Assembly: GCA_017591395.1 (NCBI GenBank)
Contig: WEDG01004125.1
Span: 434,001-498,000, forward strand
Direction: 5' to 3'
Length of the DNA: 64,000 bases
DNA from: Schistocephalus solidus
Lineage: Eukaryota; Platyhelminthes; Cestoda; Diphyllobothriidea; Diphyllobothriidae
The position numbers and the translations under genes are program-made. Every line of letters starts with the position of its first letter. Position 1 is the stretch's first letter. Below are positions 37,401-46,399 of the stretch, piece by piece. Under the pieces are notes generated by a model. That model saw only the letters and a program-made list of their open reading frames with translations. It was not told the origin of the DNA and did no database searches.

Positions 37401-40400
37401 TATCGGCCCGCAAGCCACCTTTTATGTGCTCCTCCGATGGTTGGGTCCGTAATGTCTGTACCCTAGTGGACGATTAAATTGTGATGCATACGTCACTTTC
37501 TTATGGTTCATCCGATCATTTTCCTCTTTCCTATCGATCTTAAATGCTTCTCAACCAGAAGCCTCGGTTAACCACTAAACAGTTATTGAACTGATTTATC
37601 TGTCTTGATCTTAGCAGGCCTGTTCTGTGTGAATTAGTTTTTGAAATTTCAATTAGGGAAGTCCATATGAGAGGACGACTTATTGCGAGCTGTTTGGCGG
37701 CAAAAATCCAAAATAACCTGGTTGTGTCTTTTTGTTCTCTGCAAATTCTATTTACTGGCTACCGAGTGAAATACCGAAAGATCCCGTTTGCATGAAAGGT
37801 GGATGCAGATAACTCTGTCACTTCTGTTGGCCCTTTACCACTCCATACTCTGCGCCCTCCTCCGGAGACACTAAAAACCAATGACTTAGAGCCATCAATG
37901 AACGTGCTGCTAAAGACGTAGGTCATTGATTGTTATATCGATGCTTCAAGTCCTAGATTGGATGGTTAAGTCTGTGATAAGGCCCATTAATTCTAACGAC
38001 TCAGCTGGGGTCAAACGCCCCTCTATACTATCACCAAGCACTGACTACCGTGGTGTGTGAGACTGTCACCCACCAGGTAACCGAGTATTAATGTGGGCCT
38101 AGCGTCAGGCCGCAATGAATCCCCTCCACAATGGCAGCTCTTATAGTAGAGATCACGGACCTTCCCTTCGAGATCTAACATGTATGTGGCTTGTGTAAGT
38201 GGCCATCGCATCCGCATGCATTTCCTATAGTCCTGTGTTTGAGAGATGGTGGATGTGGGAAGAAAGTGCGGCGAATACGACGCAAGACTGTATGGCTGTA
38301 AACAAATTCATGCGTAAACCCCGACTGTTCACTCGCCTAGACGGTCGTTGTCATCGTTGGTTGTGTTAGTCTTAGTAGATGTATTAGTTGTTACCCTTAA
38401 AATATGCTTTGCTCGTTTCCGTTTTTTTCGATTTTTTTTTCTTCGAACCTCCGTGCATATCGAGGGATAAACAGATTCCTTTGGCGTCTTTAAGTAAATA
38501 GGTGTTTCTAAAGTTTCAGTATCCCTCGCAACTGAAAATTACCTACCTCCGGGGCTTCCTAGGTTCCGTTCTTCGGGGAGAGATCGCGCACGCCTTAGTA
38601 TTTTGGCACCTTCAATTCGTTTTTTTTTTCTCCCGAGGTCTTTCTTTGATTCCTGAAGCACGATTTCGAGGGCTTCTTTGTCCTGTACTACTTGTCTCTA
38701 GTGCTCATAACCATGACTGAACTATTTTGGTGCTGGAACCTCTCTCAAACCTCATCCTACCAGCTTCTCGAACGCTTCTTCAGCCCTCACTCGTCTCATT
38801 TATTACTCGGAGCCTTCTAAGAGCCGTGTGTACAGCCCTTTCTAAAAAATGGAACCCAACCTTTTCAAAGCTTGCTGGTCACGAATATAATATTCACTGC
38901 CCAGAGTTGGGCTTTACAGCCACAGCAGACTTGCCATTGGAAATCTGAATTTGATTCTCTTAAGTGGAGGAAGTGGCTTTTGTGATTTGGTAGAATTTAA
39001 TGAATCAAACCTTTGTTTCATGTAAGGATTCCCCGATCCTGTGGGAAATTAGCTCTTGTTAAGGGCCCTTGTTTACGTTATGCTCGCTTGAGCTCAACAG
39101 GGCTGTTGTTAGTTCAAAAACTGTTGTAACTCACCTGCCCATTTATTGCTGTTGTATCCGTTGCCGCTGCATCAGCTTCTATATTTTTTCCCACCATGTG
39201 CTTCTTTTGGCACAGCGCACCGATGACGGCGCCTTCCTGGGAACCACGTCAGGTGCTGTAACCTGGGTTAACGTGGAGGATGGCGGTCTGCCAGTTGAGC
39301 TCTTCCGCGCTCAGACCTCACCCATCAGTCGGTTAGAACATTCACGTGATGGCCAACGCCTCCTGGTCTGTGCTGACTGGGGCGAGCCGGCCATGGTGGT
39401 GGCTCGCCTCACTCCCAGCACTGAGGGTGGTGGTGGCGGTGGTGGCAACGGCTCTCCCTGGCGCGCAAACACTGAGGATCTCATGTAGGTCTAACTCAGA
39501 TCCATTTTTATGCCCCCGGACGCCCATGCAGGCACGGCGAATGGGCTGACACCATCCTCTGGTTCTTAACGTTCAGTTTTAACGATTTGATTGTCTGTAT
39601 TTGTGCTATGCTGTCCACCCGCTCCTGCTCGGTAGTTTAAAACTTCCGCCTCTGGTCTCTTATAATTTCTTACCAGGTTCAGCATCGGAGAGGCGAGGTA
39701 TGGAGAATTTTGCCGGACAGGACTGCAGAACAAAGTCGTTGCTACATATGGGAAAATGGCCAAAGTAGGTTTTCGTCACTCGTTAGTAGCTGTATGGCCA
39801 CATGTATTTACAGTTCCTAACTTGTTGTGCTTTGTACCCTAGTCAGTTTTTCAGATTTCTTGTGAGTATCTCACTAAAAGTCTGCTTAGTAAAGTTGTTT
39901 TCAAGTGAAGGGACATGTTCACCGACTTGGGTATAGCTTTGCTAGCCAATGTGCCTTTTGTATTCATCATGTGTCGCTTACGTAGCGTTTCGTGCAATGT
40001 GAGTAAGTAAAGTCAGCAATTTACAGCATTTGCTTATAGAAGTGTCTGAGAGGCGAAAGTCGATATGAATGCGCATTTAACGGCATTTTGAACCAATCGT
40101 AGTGTTTCTCCGATACGCAAATCACGACGATTGGTTTAGCTAACCTTTGAATTTTTTCAGGTAATCGTGTCATCGTCTGGCCATTCAGCTTACTTCTTGA
40201 CTTGTGGCTGATTGTAAACTATCCTTTCGAAGTTGCCCATGTTCGACAGGCGTCGCAGGAAATCTATCTAGCAGAAACAGCGTACACATCGAATTTGACT
40301 TATTTGACACACCTGCAAATGGTGCTACAGTTGGCGTTACTTCGACGAAGTGGCCAGTGCTTTGCAAGACAGCAGTCCTTCGCACGTGAACAAGAGGTTT

Positions 40401-42710
40401 CGAAACCCGTGTCGTCGTTAAATTGTGCGTTTTTCGTTACCTTAGCCTTCTTCAACGTTATTTCACAAGAGCAACGTTTCAAAACCCAATGTAAGTCGCC
40501 AACAAAGTCTATATTCATACGTCGGATACAACTAAAGAGATTGTGAAGGGCGATTTTTACTGCTTTAAGGATGTCAGGGAAAACCCAAGGGTAGAAGCAA
40601 GAAGAATAGAACCCAAACTGCAATAACTTCTATTCGGTGGTTCTCCGTTGTAACTAGATAATCGGAATTGGCGCCCTGAAAATTTTGGACCGAAAGCTTA
40701 CTGCTTAACCGAGATCCATTTTACTAAAAACCTTACTTTACGCATTTCCATTCAAACATGTGCCATGGAACTGGACGTCTTTAACAAGTTTTTCAATGTT
40801 GCCGATGCTGCTAAGTACGTTTGCGAGTACCTGCAACGTACGAGGCGGCAAAATCTAGCTTTTTCGACCTAGCCACTTCAGTTTATGCACATCAAGTCTC
40901 TTTCTTATTCGCCATTGTTCATTGGGCTCAAATTCATGTGACATTGTGGATTCTATTTTGTGGGCACCTTTTGAGATCGGTCATTATCCTTATCTGCTTG
41001 ACGAATTTATTCTGTAGTTGGCTGTAGGAGCGCTTTTTGGATGCGCAATGGTCTGCGTTCTTCGTTTTATTTAAAACAGTCCATCGGAACGTGTAAGTTT
41101 TTTCGTTTTATTTGTATTTATGTGAAACATTGGGACTCCTTTTGTGTCTAGGTCTATGATCTCACTACGGGTACCAAGATTGCCGACCTCTTCTCATCAG
41201 TCAAGCAGAGCGACTACATCCTCAATAAAGCAACCTTCTCAATGGATGATAACCTGGTACTGAACGATGGGGTCGTCTGGGATTTGCGTTGTTCAGGTAG
41301 TGTCGAGCACTTTCGCAAGGGTCTGTCCAACCTACAAACAACGGTTAGTGGTCTGACCCACAGGCCCATACACAAGATTGACAAATTTCAGGACCTTGTC
41401 TCCGGCGTTTTCCATCCCAACGGCCTCGAGGTCATTGTCGGGTCCGCTGTCTGGGATATGCGCACATGGCGCTTGCTGCACACTGTCCAGGCGCTCGATC
41501 GTATGGAAGCTAGGTTCACAGAGAATGCTGATGCCATTTACGCCGGTATGCCCAAAGCATATTCTTCTGTCCGGTCGTTATGCCTCTTTCTACCGCACTT
41601 AAGCGTGTTAATCTGCCGACTTACCATTTCTATTTAATTTTTTTAATGCGTATCTAGTGTTTTAATGCCATTTTTTCTCCTTAGGTATCTTTGGCCCAGA
41701 CTATGACGATGTTTTGGAAGAACTTGGAGCTAACAAGTTAGCAATGCAAAGTATGTTCCGGACGGTGGACGCGCTTGACTACAGTCTGATCGCCTCAGTC
41801 GACGTAAAACACCGAATTGAACAGTTGGCGTTGGACTTCACTGGTCAGTACTTGGCAATAATTGCAAAAGTCGGGGAAAAGAACAGTAACGATCCAATAA
41901 CTCAATGCCGTATCTACTGTATCGGCAGGAAACGAGTATGTTTCACCGCAAGGTTGCCTTTTTGGGTTCCAATAAGCGTTTGAAGTAACACAGGCTTCTA
42001 TGTTATATTTTGGTGTGTCTGTAGTCGGTGCTGACAGCGCCTTTTACGTTGTTTTTGTTATACCAGCCGTCAGCGAATCCACTTAGTGCTTTATCGAAGC
42101 TTGTTATTCTGTCGTGTAGAGTGAACGAGAGGCAGACAATGATGAGGATGAGCAGCCTAACGAGGACGATGATGATGACGATGATGACGACGATGATGAT
42201 GATGACGACGACGATGACGTAATGGATGACGACGATGACGATGAAGACATGGAAGAGGATGATGATGACGACGACGACGATGAGGAGGAGGAGGAAAGCA
42301 CCGGCAGCTTTTCGCCACGGCGGCTGCGTACTCGGGATGTTACTCGCGATGCTGCTGACCATAGGAATAATTCCAGTCCGCCTGATCACTCAGATGACAC
42401 CTGGGAAGTGAACTCACACAGCAGCAGTAGCTCTAGTGACTCCTCCTGGGAGACTGAGGAGGAAGTTGAGGTCCCTCCGGACGAAGTTCAAGATGATGGC
42501 CAGGAAGAACGGAGAGAGAGAGCGGCGGCGCTGCAGAGATGGGCGGTCCATCGAGTGCGGATGACTGAGTATAGTCTTGTTCTGCTGCTCTTCCCCGCTT
42601 TTCCACTGTACAAAAGCTACCTTCCTATGACGCTTACCTTTCTTGTTTCCTTCCTTCCCTCCCCCGTCCAGCCCCACCTCTCCTTCCAGCTTCCGGCGCT
42701 AATGTTTTAG
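19357..42710 (+). CDS. DCAF1: DCAF1/VprBP orthologue (19 coding exons)
   Basis: This is the substrate-receptor subunit of the CUL4-DDB1 (CRL4) ubiquitin ligase. Exons: 19357-19472, 19511-19748, 19824-19961, 20002-20065, 20579-20706, 21614-21877, 30756-30935, 31505-31708, 31793-32511, 32999-33218, 33607-34045, 34346-34573, 34702-35021, 36913-37284, 39216-39484, 39677-39764, 41152-41545, 41685-41935, 42120-42710. All joins keep phase and use GT-AG, giving about 1740 residues; the vertebrate protein is about 1500. Recognisable blocks are [10 protein letters not shown] near the N-terminus, KEPIL, a LisH motif ([20 protein letters not shown]), [33 protein letters not shown], two WDxR motifs, and an Asp/Glu-rich tail. 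The start ATG (19357) has a purine at -3, but the upstream frame is open for 49 codons. The least certain points are the end of exon 13 and the extreme C-terminus. Confidence 0.92.
19511..19748 (+). CDS. DCAF1: DCAF1 exon 2
   Basis: Acceptor TTTAG. Contains [14 protein letters not shown] and GQLLRL, the best-conserved N-terminal block of DCAF1. Donor GTAACC, phase 0. Confidence 0.9.
19824..19961 (+). CDS. DCAF1: DCAF1 exon 3
   Basis: Acceptor TTGTAG. Encodes [17 protein letters not shown] and [13 protein letters not shown], the helical repeat region. Donor GTATAT, phase 0. Confidence 0.88.
20002..20065 (+). CDS. DCAF1: DCAF1 exon 4
   Basis: Acceptor GACTAG. Encodes [21 protein letters not shown] in part. 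Donor GTAGGT, phase 1. Confidence 0.85.
20579..20706 (+). CDS. DCAF1: DCAF1 exon 5
   Basis: Acceptor after a long pyrimidine tract (TTTTTTAG). Encodes [18 protein letters not shown] and LAEYQD. Donor GTAAGT, phase 0. The long linker found here in vertebrate DCAF1 is nearly absent. Confidence 0.9.
21614..21877 (+). CDS. DCAF1: DCAF1 exon 6
   Basis: Acceptor TGTACAG. Encodes [13 protein letters not shown] and the [17 protein letters not shown] block, ending FEDAMER. Donor GTAAGT, phase 0. Confidence 0.93.
22428..22495 (+). repeat. Dispersed RNA-like motif, copy A (DCAF1 intron 6)
   Basis: Contains TCTCTGATAATGAGTTCC, GAATCTGAAACATCAGG and TTCTCGTTCTAGCG. The same order of short blocks occurs at 32641-32730 and 35127-35292. 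Confidence 0.55.
23190..23785 (+). mobile_element. RTE-LINE 3' relic
   Basis: Begins with sequence coding the last zinc finger ([16 protein letters not shown] then stop) and runs through the LINE 3' tail to GACGGTTGAACTGTCG. It is oriented opposite to the large element that starts 0.5 kb away. Confidence 0.75.
24312..25867 (-). repeat. Modular 3' tail of RTE-like LINE
   Basis: On the plus strand the block ACATTAAGAAGGAGCCATTG ... TCAGTTGGCAACCTTCC occurs at about 24581-24710, 24989-25102 and 25281-25400, with a weaker form near 25640-25760. So the tail consists of tandem units of about 350-400 bp. The element ends at the GGTCGAACTG-type terminus near 24312. Confidence 0.75.
25868..27159 (-). 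pseudogene. LINE C-terminal region with five C2H2 zinc fingers
   Basis: After the RT come [11 protein letters not shown], a typical RTE-type tail ([19 protein letters not shown]) and a helical segment ([19 protein letters not shown]). Zinc fingers of the form [21 protein letters not shown] follow: three in the 26104-26880 stretch and two in 25868-26158. Fingers 2-3 and 4-5 are copies of one two-finger module joined by the linker TETGEPVPG. The frame ends HDNLR then stop. The fingers may bind nucleic acid for the element; this is inference. Confidence 0.87.
27160..28684 (-). pseudogene. LINE reverse transcriptase, frameshifted
   Basis: Blocks in order are [66 protein letters not shown] and the catalytic LLFADDCAL (near 27540-27560). 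The polymerase motifs are all present. Frames change near 28365, 28140 and 28025. The long open stretch 27160-27987 covers the palm and thumb and ends by a frameshift near 27165. Confidence 0.9.
28685..29813 (-). pseudogene. LINE endonuclease domain (EEP family)
   Basis: The frame starts [18 protein letters not shown] and carries the endonuclease/exonuclease/phosphatase blocks: [12 protein letters not shown] (catalytic Glu), [15 protein letters not shown] [14 protein letters not shown], and DGWTDHRLV near the end (the catalytic D..H pair). This domain nicks target DNA in LINE retrotransposition. The frame is lost at an A-run near 28685, then resumes one frame over. Confidence 0.9.
29814..30420 (-). 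other. Probable 5' UTR of RTE-like LINE
   Basis: GC-rich DNA directly upstream of the endonuclease start, unlike the AT-rich intron beyond about 30430. No open frame of interest. The boundary is a base-composition estimate. Confidence 0.5.
30756..30935 (+). CDS. DCAF1: DCAF1 exon 7
   Basis: Acceptor CTTTAG. Encodes [19 protein letters not shown] and [15 protein letters not shown], continuing exon 6 in phase across an 8.9-kb intron. Donor GTAGGT. Confidence 0.93.
31505..31708 (+). CDS. DCAF1: DCAF1 exon 8
   Basis: Acceptor TATACAG. Encodes [10 protein letters not shown] and [19 protein letters not shown]. Donor GTAGGT, phase 0. Confidence 0.88.
31793..32511 (+). CDS. DCAF1: DCAF1 exon 9
   Basis: Acceptor TTTTTAG. 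Encodes a helical block ([20 protein letters not shown]) followed by a low-complexity, Asp/Glu- and Ser-rich linker of about 130 residues. Donor GTAAGT, phase 2. Confidence 0.9.
32641..32730 (+). repeat. Dispersed RNA-like motif, copy B (DCAF1 intron 9)
   Basis: Contains CTGTCTCTGGTGATATGTTCC, then GAATCCGAAACGTCAGGCC, AATAAAATTCTTGTTCCAGCG and ATCGC. Related to copies A (22428) and C (35127). Confidence 0.6.
32999..33218 (+). CDS. DCAF1: DCAF1 exon 10
   Basis: Acceptor TATTGCAG. Encodes [20 protein letters not shown] and LSFICTLVY. Donor GTTGGT, phase 0. Confidence 0.88.
33607..34045 (+). CDS. DCAF1: DCAF1 exon 11
   Basis: Encodes a Pro/Ser-rich lead, then [37 protein letters not shown] and KLPLF, the end of the armadillo-like region. 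Acceptor AATAG is weak. Donor GTACGC, phase 1. Confidence 0.85.
34346..34573 (+). CDS. DCAF1: DCAF1 exon 12 (LisH first half)
   Basis: Acceptor TTTTCAG. Encodes [20 protein letters not shown] and ends within the LisH motif ([15 protein letters not shown]). Donor GTAAAC, phase 1. Confidence 0.92.
34702..35021 (+). CDS. DCAF1: DCAF1 exon 13 (LisH second half and linker)
   Basis: Acceptor ACTCCAG. Completes the LisH motif ([14 protein letters not shown]) and continues as a Pro/Ala-rich linker. Phase-0 donors at 35022 (GTGGGT) and earlier at an AAG|GTGCAT are both possible, so the 3' end is uncertain. Confidence 0.72.
35127..35292 (+). repeat. Dispersed RNA-like motif, copy C, inverted pair
   Basis: The left end has TTTATTGGCCTGAC..TTCGGATTC and the right end GAATCCGAA..TTCAGGCCAATA, its near reverse complement, followed by TTCTTGTTCCAGCGAT as in copies A and B. 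Two inverted copies of the motif thus face each other about 80 bp apart in DCAF1 intron 13. Confidence 0.6.
35408..35780 (+). repeat. Short LINE-tail-related element
   Basis: About 370 bp, starting GTGTGCCCCCTAAACGGGCC and ending GACGGTCGAACTATCGG. Its right 270 bp match the terminal part of the RTE-LINE tail (for example 59.25-59.49 kb). Its left 100 bp match 16770-16880. Such shared 3' ends suggest a SINE-like element using the LINE machinery. Confidence 0.72.
35785..36050 (+). repeat. Diverged second LINE-tail-related element
   Basis: Directly after the previous one. It has the same order of blocks (GCCACCTACCCGCGCCCTCTC, AATTCACGCGCAA, ACACGGTGGACCTCGTCG) with many substitutions. Confidence 0.6.
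36913..37284 (+). CDS. DCAF1: DCAF1 exon 14
   Basis: Acceptor CCATAG. Encodes [32 protein letters not shown] and [15 protein letters not shown], a strongly conserved block before the WD domain. Donor GTAAGT, phase 0. Confidence 0.93.
37285..39215. other. DCAF1 intron 14, no recognised element
   Basis: No exon, transposon domain or family repeat was recognised in this intron. Confidence 0.5.
39216..39484 (+). CDS. DCAF1: DCAF1 exon 15 (WD repeat)
   Basis: Acceptor GGCACAG. Encodes [17 protein letters not shown] and [20 protein letters not shown], then a glycine run. Donor GTAGGT, phase 2. Confidence 0.88.
39677..39764 (+). CDS. DCAF1: DCAF1 exon 16
   Basis: Acceptor TTACCAG. Short 88-nt WD exon encoding [18 protein letters not shown]. 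Donor GTAGGT, phase 0. It is supported mainly by phase and position. Confidence 0.75.
39765..41151. other. DCAF1 intron 16, no recognised element
   Basis: Open frames here (up to 114 codons) lack motifs and do not extend the DCAF1 alignment. Confidence 0.5.
41152..41545 (+). CDS. DCAF1: DCAF1 exon 17 (two WDxR motifs)
   Basis: Acceptor GTGTCTAG. Encodes [40 protein letters not shown] and [12 protein letters not shown]. Both WDxR motifs, the DDB1 contact in DCAFs, are present (WDLR about 41278, WDMR about 41452). About 22 extra residues lie between them. Donor GTATGC, phase 1. Confidence 0.94.
41685..41935 (+). CDS. DCAF1: DCAF1 exon 18
   Basis: Acceptor TCCTTAG. Encodes [20 protein letters not shown] and [10 protein letters not shown], the last WD blade. 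Donor GTATGT, phase 0. Confidence 0.92.
42120..42710 (+). CDS. DCAF1: DCAF1 exon 19 (acidic tail)
   Basis: Acceptor GTGTAG. The first 180 nt are GAT/GAC/GAG codons giving a nearly uninterrupted Asp/Glu run, as expected for the DCAF1 tail, then a Ser-rich and acidic segment. The last 40 residues before TAG (42708-42710) are hydrophobic and unlike DCAF1, so a further intron or read-through of 3' UTR is possible. Confidence 0.8.
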   Translation, partial: SEREADNDEDEQPNEDDDDDDDDDDDDDDDDDDVMDDDDDDEDMEEDDDDDDDDEEEEESTGSFSPRRLRTRDVTRDAADHRNNSSPPDHSDDTWEVNSHSSSSSSDSSWETEEEVEVPPDEVQDDGQEERRERAAALQRWAVHRVRMTEYSLVLLLFPAFPLYKSYLPMTLTFLVSFLPSPVQPHLSFQLPALMF

Positions 42711-43149
42711 TGGCCGTATACAGAGACAGAATTTCATTTTTCTACTTTGTCCTATATTTTGTGTGCCCGTCGTCAATACGAAAAATGTCCCATGTAATTC
42801 CTTGCTTCCTTCCGTCAGCCCTTCTTCGTAGAAACCCTTCCTTATCTGTGCGCTGTCGAACACGTGGACATTTTAACGACTTGCTTGTGCATACGCTATA
42901 GAAGGTTCATCCTAAGTCCCTCTCCGTCGCCTTTGAGTCTACCTGGCCGGATCGTTAAAATGAGAGATCGTTAGGCTGCTTTTGGATTTTTGGCTACATA
43001 TATTGCGTTTGCAATCCTCATCTGATCAGTCTGAGGATATACACGCGTTAAATGATTTTACTGTCTTCAACATCTGCATTGTTAGATAAGATTGTAGCCT
43101 TTTCAGCCACTGCCCCCGATCCCGCCTCTAGTCTCGGGTGGTCGAGAGG

Positions 43150-43475
43150 AAACTGTTTGATATAAAGGGAGATTACCAATGCCGACAAAGGCACGGGAGA
43201 CTGGAATGACCATTTCTGGCTCATTATCTGTCATCAGCCAGTCCTACCCAATCTTGGGTGGTTCACCACTTGGGATTGGCTATGACTGGCTGATGATGGC
43301 TAATGAGCCAGAAATGGTCATTCCAGTCTCCCGTATCTTTGTCGGCAATTTTAATCCGTCTTTACTACTAATAGACGCTGGGTGGCTGCTAGCGGGGTTA
43401 AAGAGTGAGCCCCAAAGCAGAGCGGAACGAGTGAGATCCGATAGCAATCGGTGAGCGTTCGTCAACGAACGTGCG
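43150..43475 (+). repeat. tRNA-derived SINE family member with long hairpin
   Basis: The SINE body is present twice in opposite directions: arms of about 64 bp at 43180-43245 and 43283-43347 are nearly perfect reverse complements. They are followed by the family tail GACGAGTGAGATCCGATAGCAATC to GGTGAGCGTTCGTCAACGAA. Confidence 0.75.
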
Positions 43476-43479
43476 ATAT

Positions 43480-43605
43480 ATGCTGCGCAAGTATACTGCC
43501 ACTATAATCTAATTCACTCGGCCATCCCCATCCCTGCGCCCGCTCCGCTGTAGAGGCACACGGTATATAGCCGTAGCCGACGGTCGAACCTTCGCTGGCG
43601 TCGCC
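43480..43605 (+). repeat. Fragment of LINE-tail-related element
   Basis: Has CTACTATAATCTAATTCACTCG-like and CACGGTATATAGCC...GACGGTCGAACC blocks, matching the end of the 35.4-36.0 kb elements. Confidence 0.5.
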
Positions 43606-43854
43606 GGATTCATTGATCGTCGTCTATGTTGCATCTTCGTGTATAGGCAACCTTCAATGGCCGCCGGGGATTATTTCGATACAGGAGACTACCTCTTAGG
43701 CTAAGTTCTGCTTACGATTTACTTTACTGCTTGAGTTATTACCAGGTTAGGAACTTGTTCCACGTTTACGCATATCGTGATGCTAGTTGGTAGCCGGCCC
43801 ATCTGAAAATAGTCATCCAAGGACCCTACGACACTCGGTTTCAACACTATACGA

Positions 43855-45175
43855 CATTTCGACCGTCGATAACGACGAGGTCCACCGTATGCTCCACGAA
43901 AGGGTGGTGCAGGGACGGTGACCTTGTGTGATTTAGTTTAAAGTGATAGTAGGCTTGCGCTGCATATACCGCACTCTCTCCTCCTCCCCCCACCTGAGCA
44001 TGGTGTCATGACAGAGTCAAGAAGACCGGAGGCGGGGGAGGGCGCAGATGGCTTTGGCGGCCGGAGCCGCCCCTGGACGTGCCATCACACCTGGCTCGGA
44101 TCTCACGGAGTGGGTGTGCCATAAAGGCCACATTAAGAAGGATTAATTGCAGCCTGACTCTCAGTCCGCCAGTCAGCCACTACAAACAAAACATACATTG
44201 GGCTGACCAAGCGGTCCGAGTGTTCCCGTCAGTTGGCAACCTTCCAAGCGACAGTTTTTAGCACGCCGTGATAGTTTCAAGCGCATCAGATTGTTTATAG
44301 TGAGGAAAACGCGCTGAGCCGTCGACCTCACTCTCTCCTCCACCCCCACAATCAAACCACCGTCTGAACTGGTCAGTTGTTTGATGTGGGAGTAGGCGCA
44401 TTGGCTGACGGATCGGCGTACCCGTTTTCGCGCGCCACAGCACGACCTGGTCCCCATAACGCACACACCAGGATTTACTTACTCAGGAGATATGGAGGAG
44501 CTATCGCCGTCTGACTCGCAGTCCACTGGTCAGCCACTCGACACACACAGCACATACACTGGACCGACGGCCTGGTCTGGTGTAAGCGTCAGATTGGCAG
44601 CCTTCCCAGCCATGGTTTCTAGGAAAGCGTGATATTCTCAGGTATGTGATGATGTTGATGTTTTTGTCTATGTCTTGGTGTAGGATTGTGTGCGCTGATG
44701 TGGCTTAGCCTCCGGTGGTTTACCGCAGGTCGTCGTGGAGGCGCATGTGTCCTAATAGGCCCATGCGGTGGGTTAATTTGCGGAAGCAGTGAGGGCAGTG
44801 AAGACGGGCGCGTCGACTGTATGTCGGAGCCCCAGGCAATGGTTCACCAGCCTCCGTGCGATGGATTTGCGGGTGACTGACCAGGCCGATGCGTGAGTTG
44901 AAGTTGCGGGCGCAGTGGGGGCAGGAGAAATCGGGAGAAGTTGGGGGGATGTCATTCGTGGTAGTGGGGGTGGTAGTGGCGGCAATAATGGCAGTAGCGG
45001 AGGGTGTGCATGGAGTATCGGTGTTGTCAGCATTGCGGTGAACTCCGCTGTCATGGATTCGTATGTGACCGAATGGCCCATGCCTTGAGTGAATGCGCAA
45101 GGACCGTGAAAGCAGTGAAGACGGCGATCGCTGCTGTGTGTTGGTGCTCCAGGCACTGGTTCACCAGTCTCTTTC
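43855..45175 (-). mobile_element. 5'-truncated RTE-like LINE
   Basis: Keeps zinc-finger coding (44720-45175; several C-P-H-C fingers ending RLHDDLR then stop) and the modular 3' tail, including two copies of the ACATTAAGAAGGA...CAACCTTCC-type unit (44121-44250, 44490-44620). Frame-broken. Confidence 0.82.
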
Positions 45176-45984
45176 CACACTATAAAGATGTGTTCACGTG
45201 CAACCCTTGCTCCATCGGTGTAACACCTGTTTCTTAAGGTAAATAAATCGTCTTCCTTCCTCTCATGCATAAGATCGCGGACGGAACTGCGCAACGGAAA
45301 CGTTAATCAATTGCATCCGTCCATTGGGTTATTTAGGCTTTTATGTTTATTCATGAACCAATCGGCTAATATGAATCCTCTTTGGCACCTCCTTGAACGC
45401 GCCCCTTGTGAAGTAAGAAGTATAGTTTCGTGCCCGTAGGTCGTTCTTGTTGGTAGATTGTTAAACCTAAATCCGATATTGTGTACGCGCGCCCTTTCCA
45501 CTGCTTATGTTGCTAACAGCTACGAGTGTTCAAGCGTGTATAGCACGTTCCTAGTTTACCGAGTCCTATAAGATTGCTGTACACTGGGTCTCGAAGTCCC
45601 AACGAGAAGTTTTTAGTAATATGAAACTTCAACCTTGGCGAAGTCACACAGACAAATATAGGGACACGAAATGGGCTTTTACAGATTGCCTCTCGCTAAC
45701 AGCTTATACGTCTTCAAATCCAGGTTGCACACTCGAGATTTGAACCTAAGTTAATCAGTTACCGAGCGACGCCCTAGACACCGCGTTACCGGACATCATC
45801 ATTGCACTGTCCACCTTTGTTTCGATCCTCAAACGGTTCAAGGTCACTCACCCTCGTCATAAGGTCTCTTCAACCAACACCAAACGCAATCCGACTGGCT
45901 CCAAGTCGTAGATGTGCGCGTCGAGAAGGCCAAAGCCGTCCACGCATCACGTGGTGCAACGCACGCCACTTGAACAGAAGCGGG
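45176..45984. other. Unassigned DNA
   Basis: Between repeats. No recognised gene. Confidence 0.4.
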
Positions 45985-46305
45985 CCACGCCCTATGCAGT
46001 GCGCTGGACTAACACGGGGCCTAGATCAGGGCACAACAGGCGTTATTCGGGATGCGCTCCCATACCAAATGCCCAACATGGTGGAGGCGGTGACACGCGT
46101 AGATGCAGGCCCACGCCTCACCAGTCACCTATGGATTTAATGGCTCCTCCACCTGCACCTAATTCCGTCTCCGGTCTCTTGACTCTGTCTTGACACCGGG
46201 CAGAGGCGCGTGAGGGAGGAGAGATTGCGGTAGCTGCAACGCAAGTCACCGTCCCTGCATCAGCCTCATGTGGAGCACACGGTGGACCTCGTAGAAATTG
46301 AAAAT
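45985..46305 (+). repeat. Short LINE-tail-related element
   Basis: Blocks GACTAACACGGGGCCTAG, GGCGTTATTCGGGATGCGCTCC, CCGGTCTCTTGACTCTGTCT and GCACACGGTGGACCTCG, in the same order as 35408-35780. Confidence 0.65.
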
Positions 46306-46399
46306 CGATCTGTCGATGAGTTAGATGCTAAGAGGCGAGGACAAATAGCCTAAACGTACTTCAGTGCTAACAGGAAGTGACCACCGCATGTGGGGCGAG

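Noticed and set aside
41297..41363. Possible 67-bp mini-intron in exon 17
   Set aside because: It has GT and AG ends, but removing it shifts the frame ahead of the conserved VSGVFHPNG block.
42104..42301. Minus-strand open frame of mostly serine
   Set aside because: It is the complement of the GAT/GAC codon run of DCAF1 exon 19.
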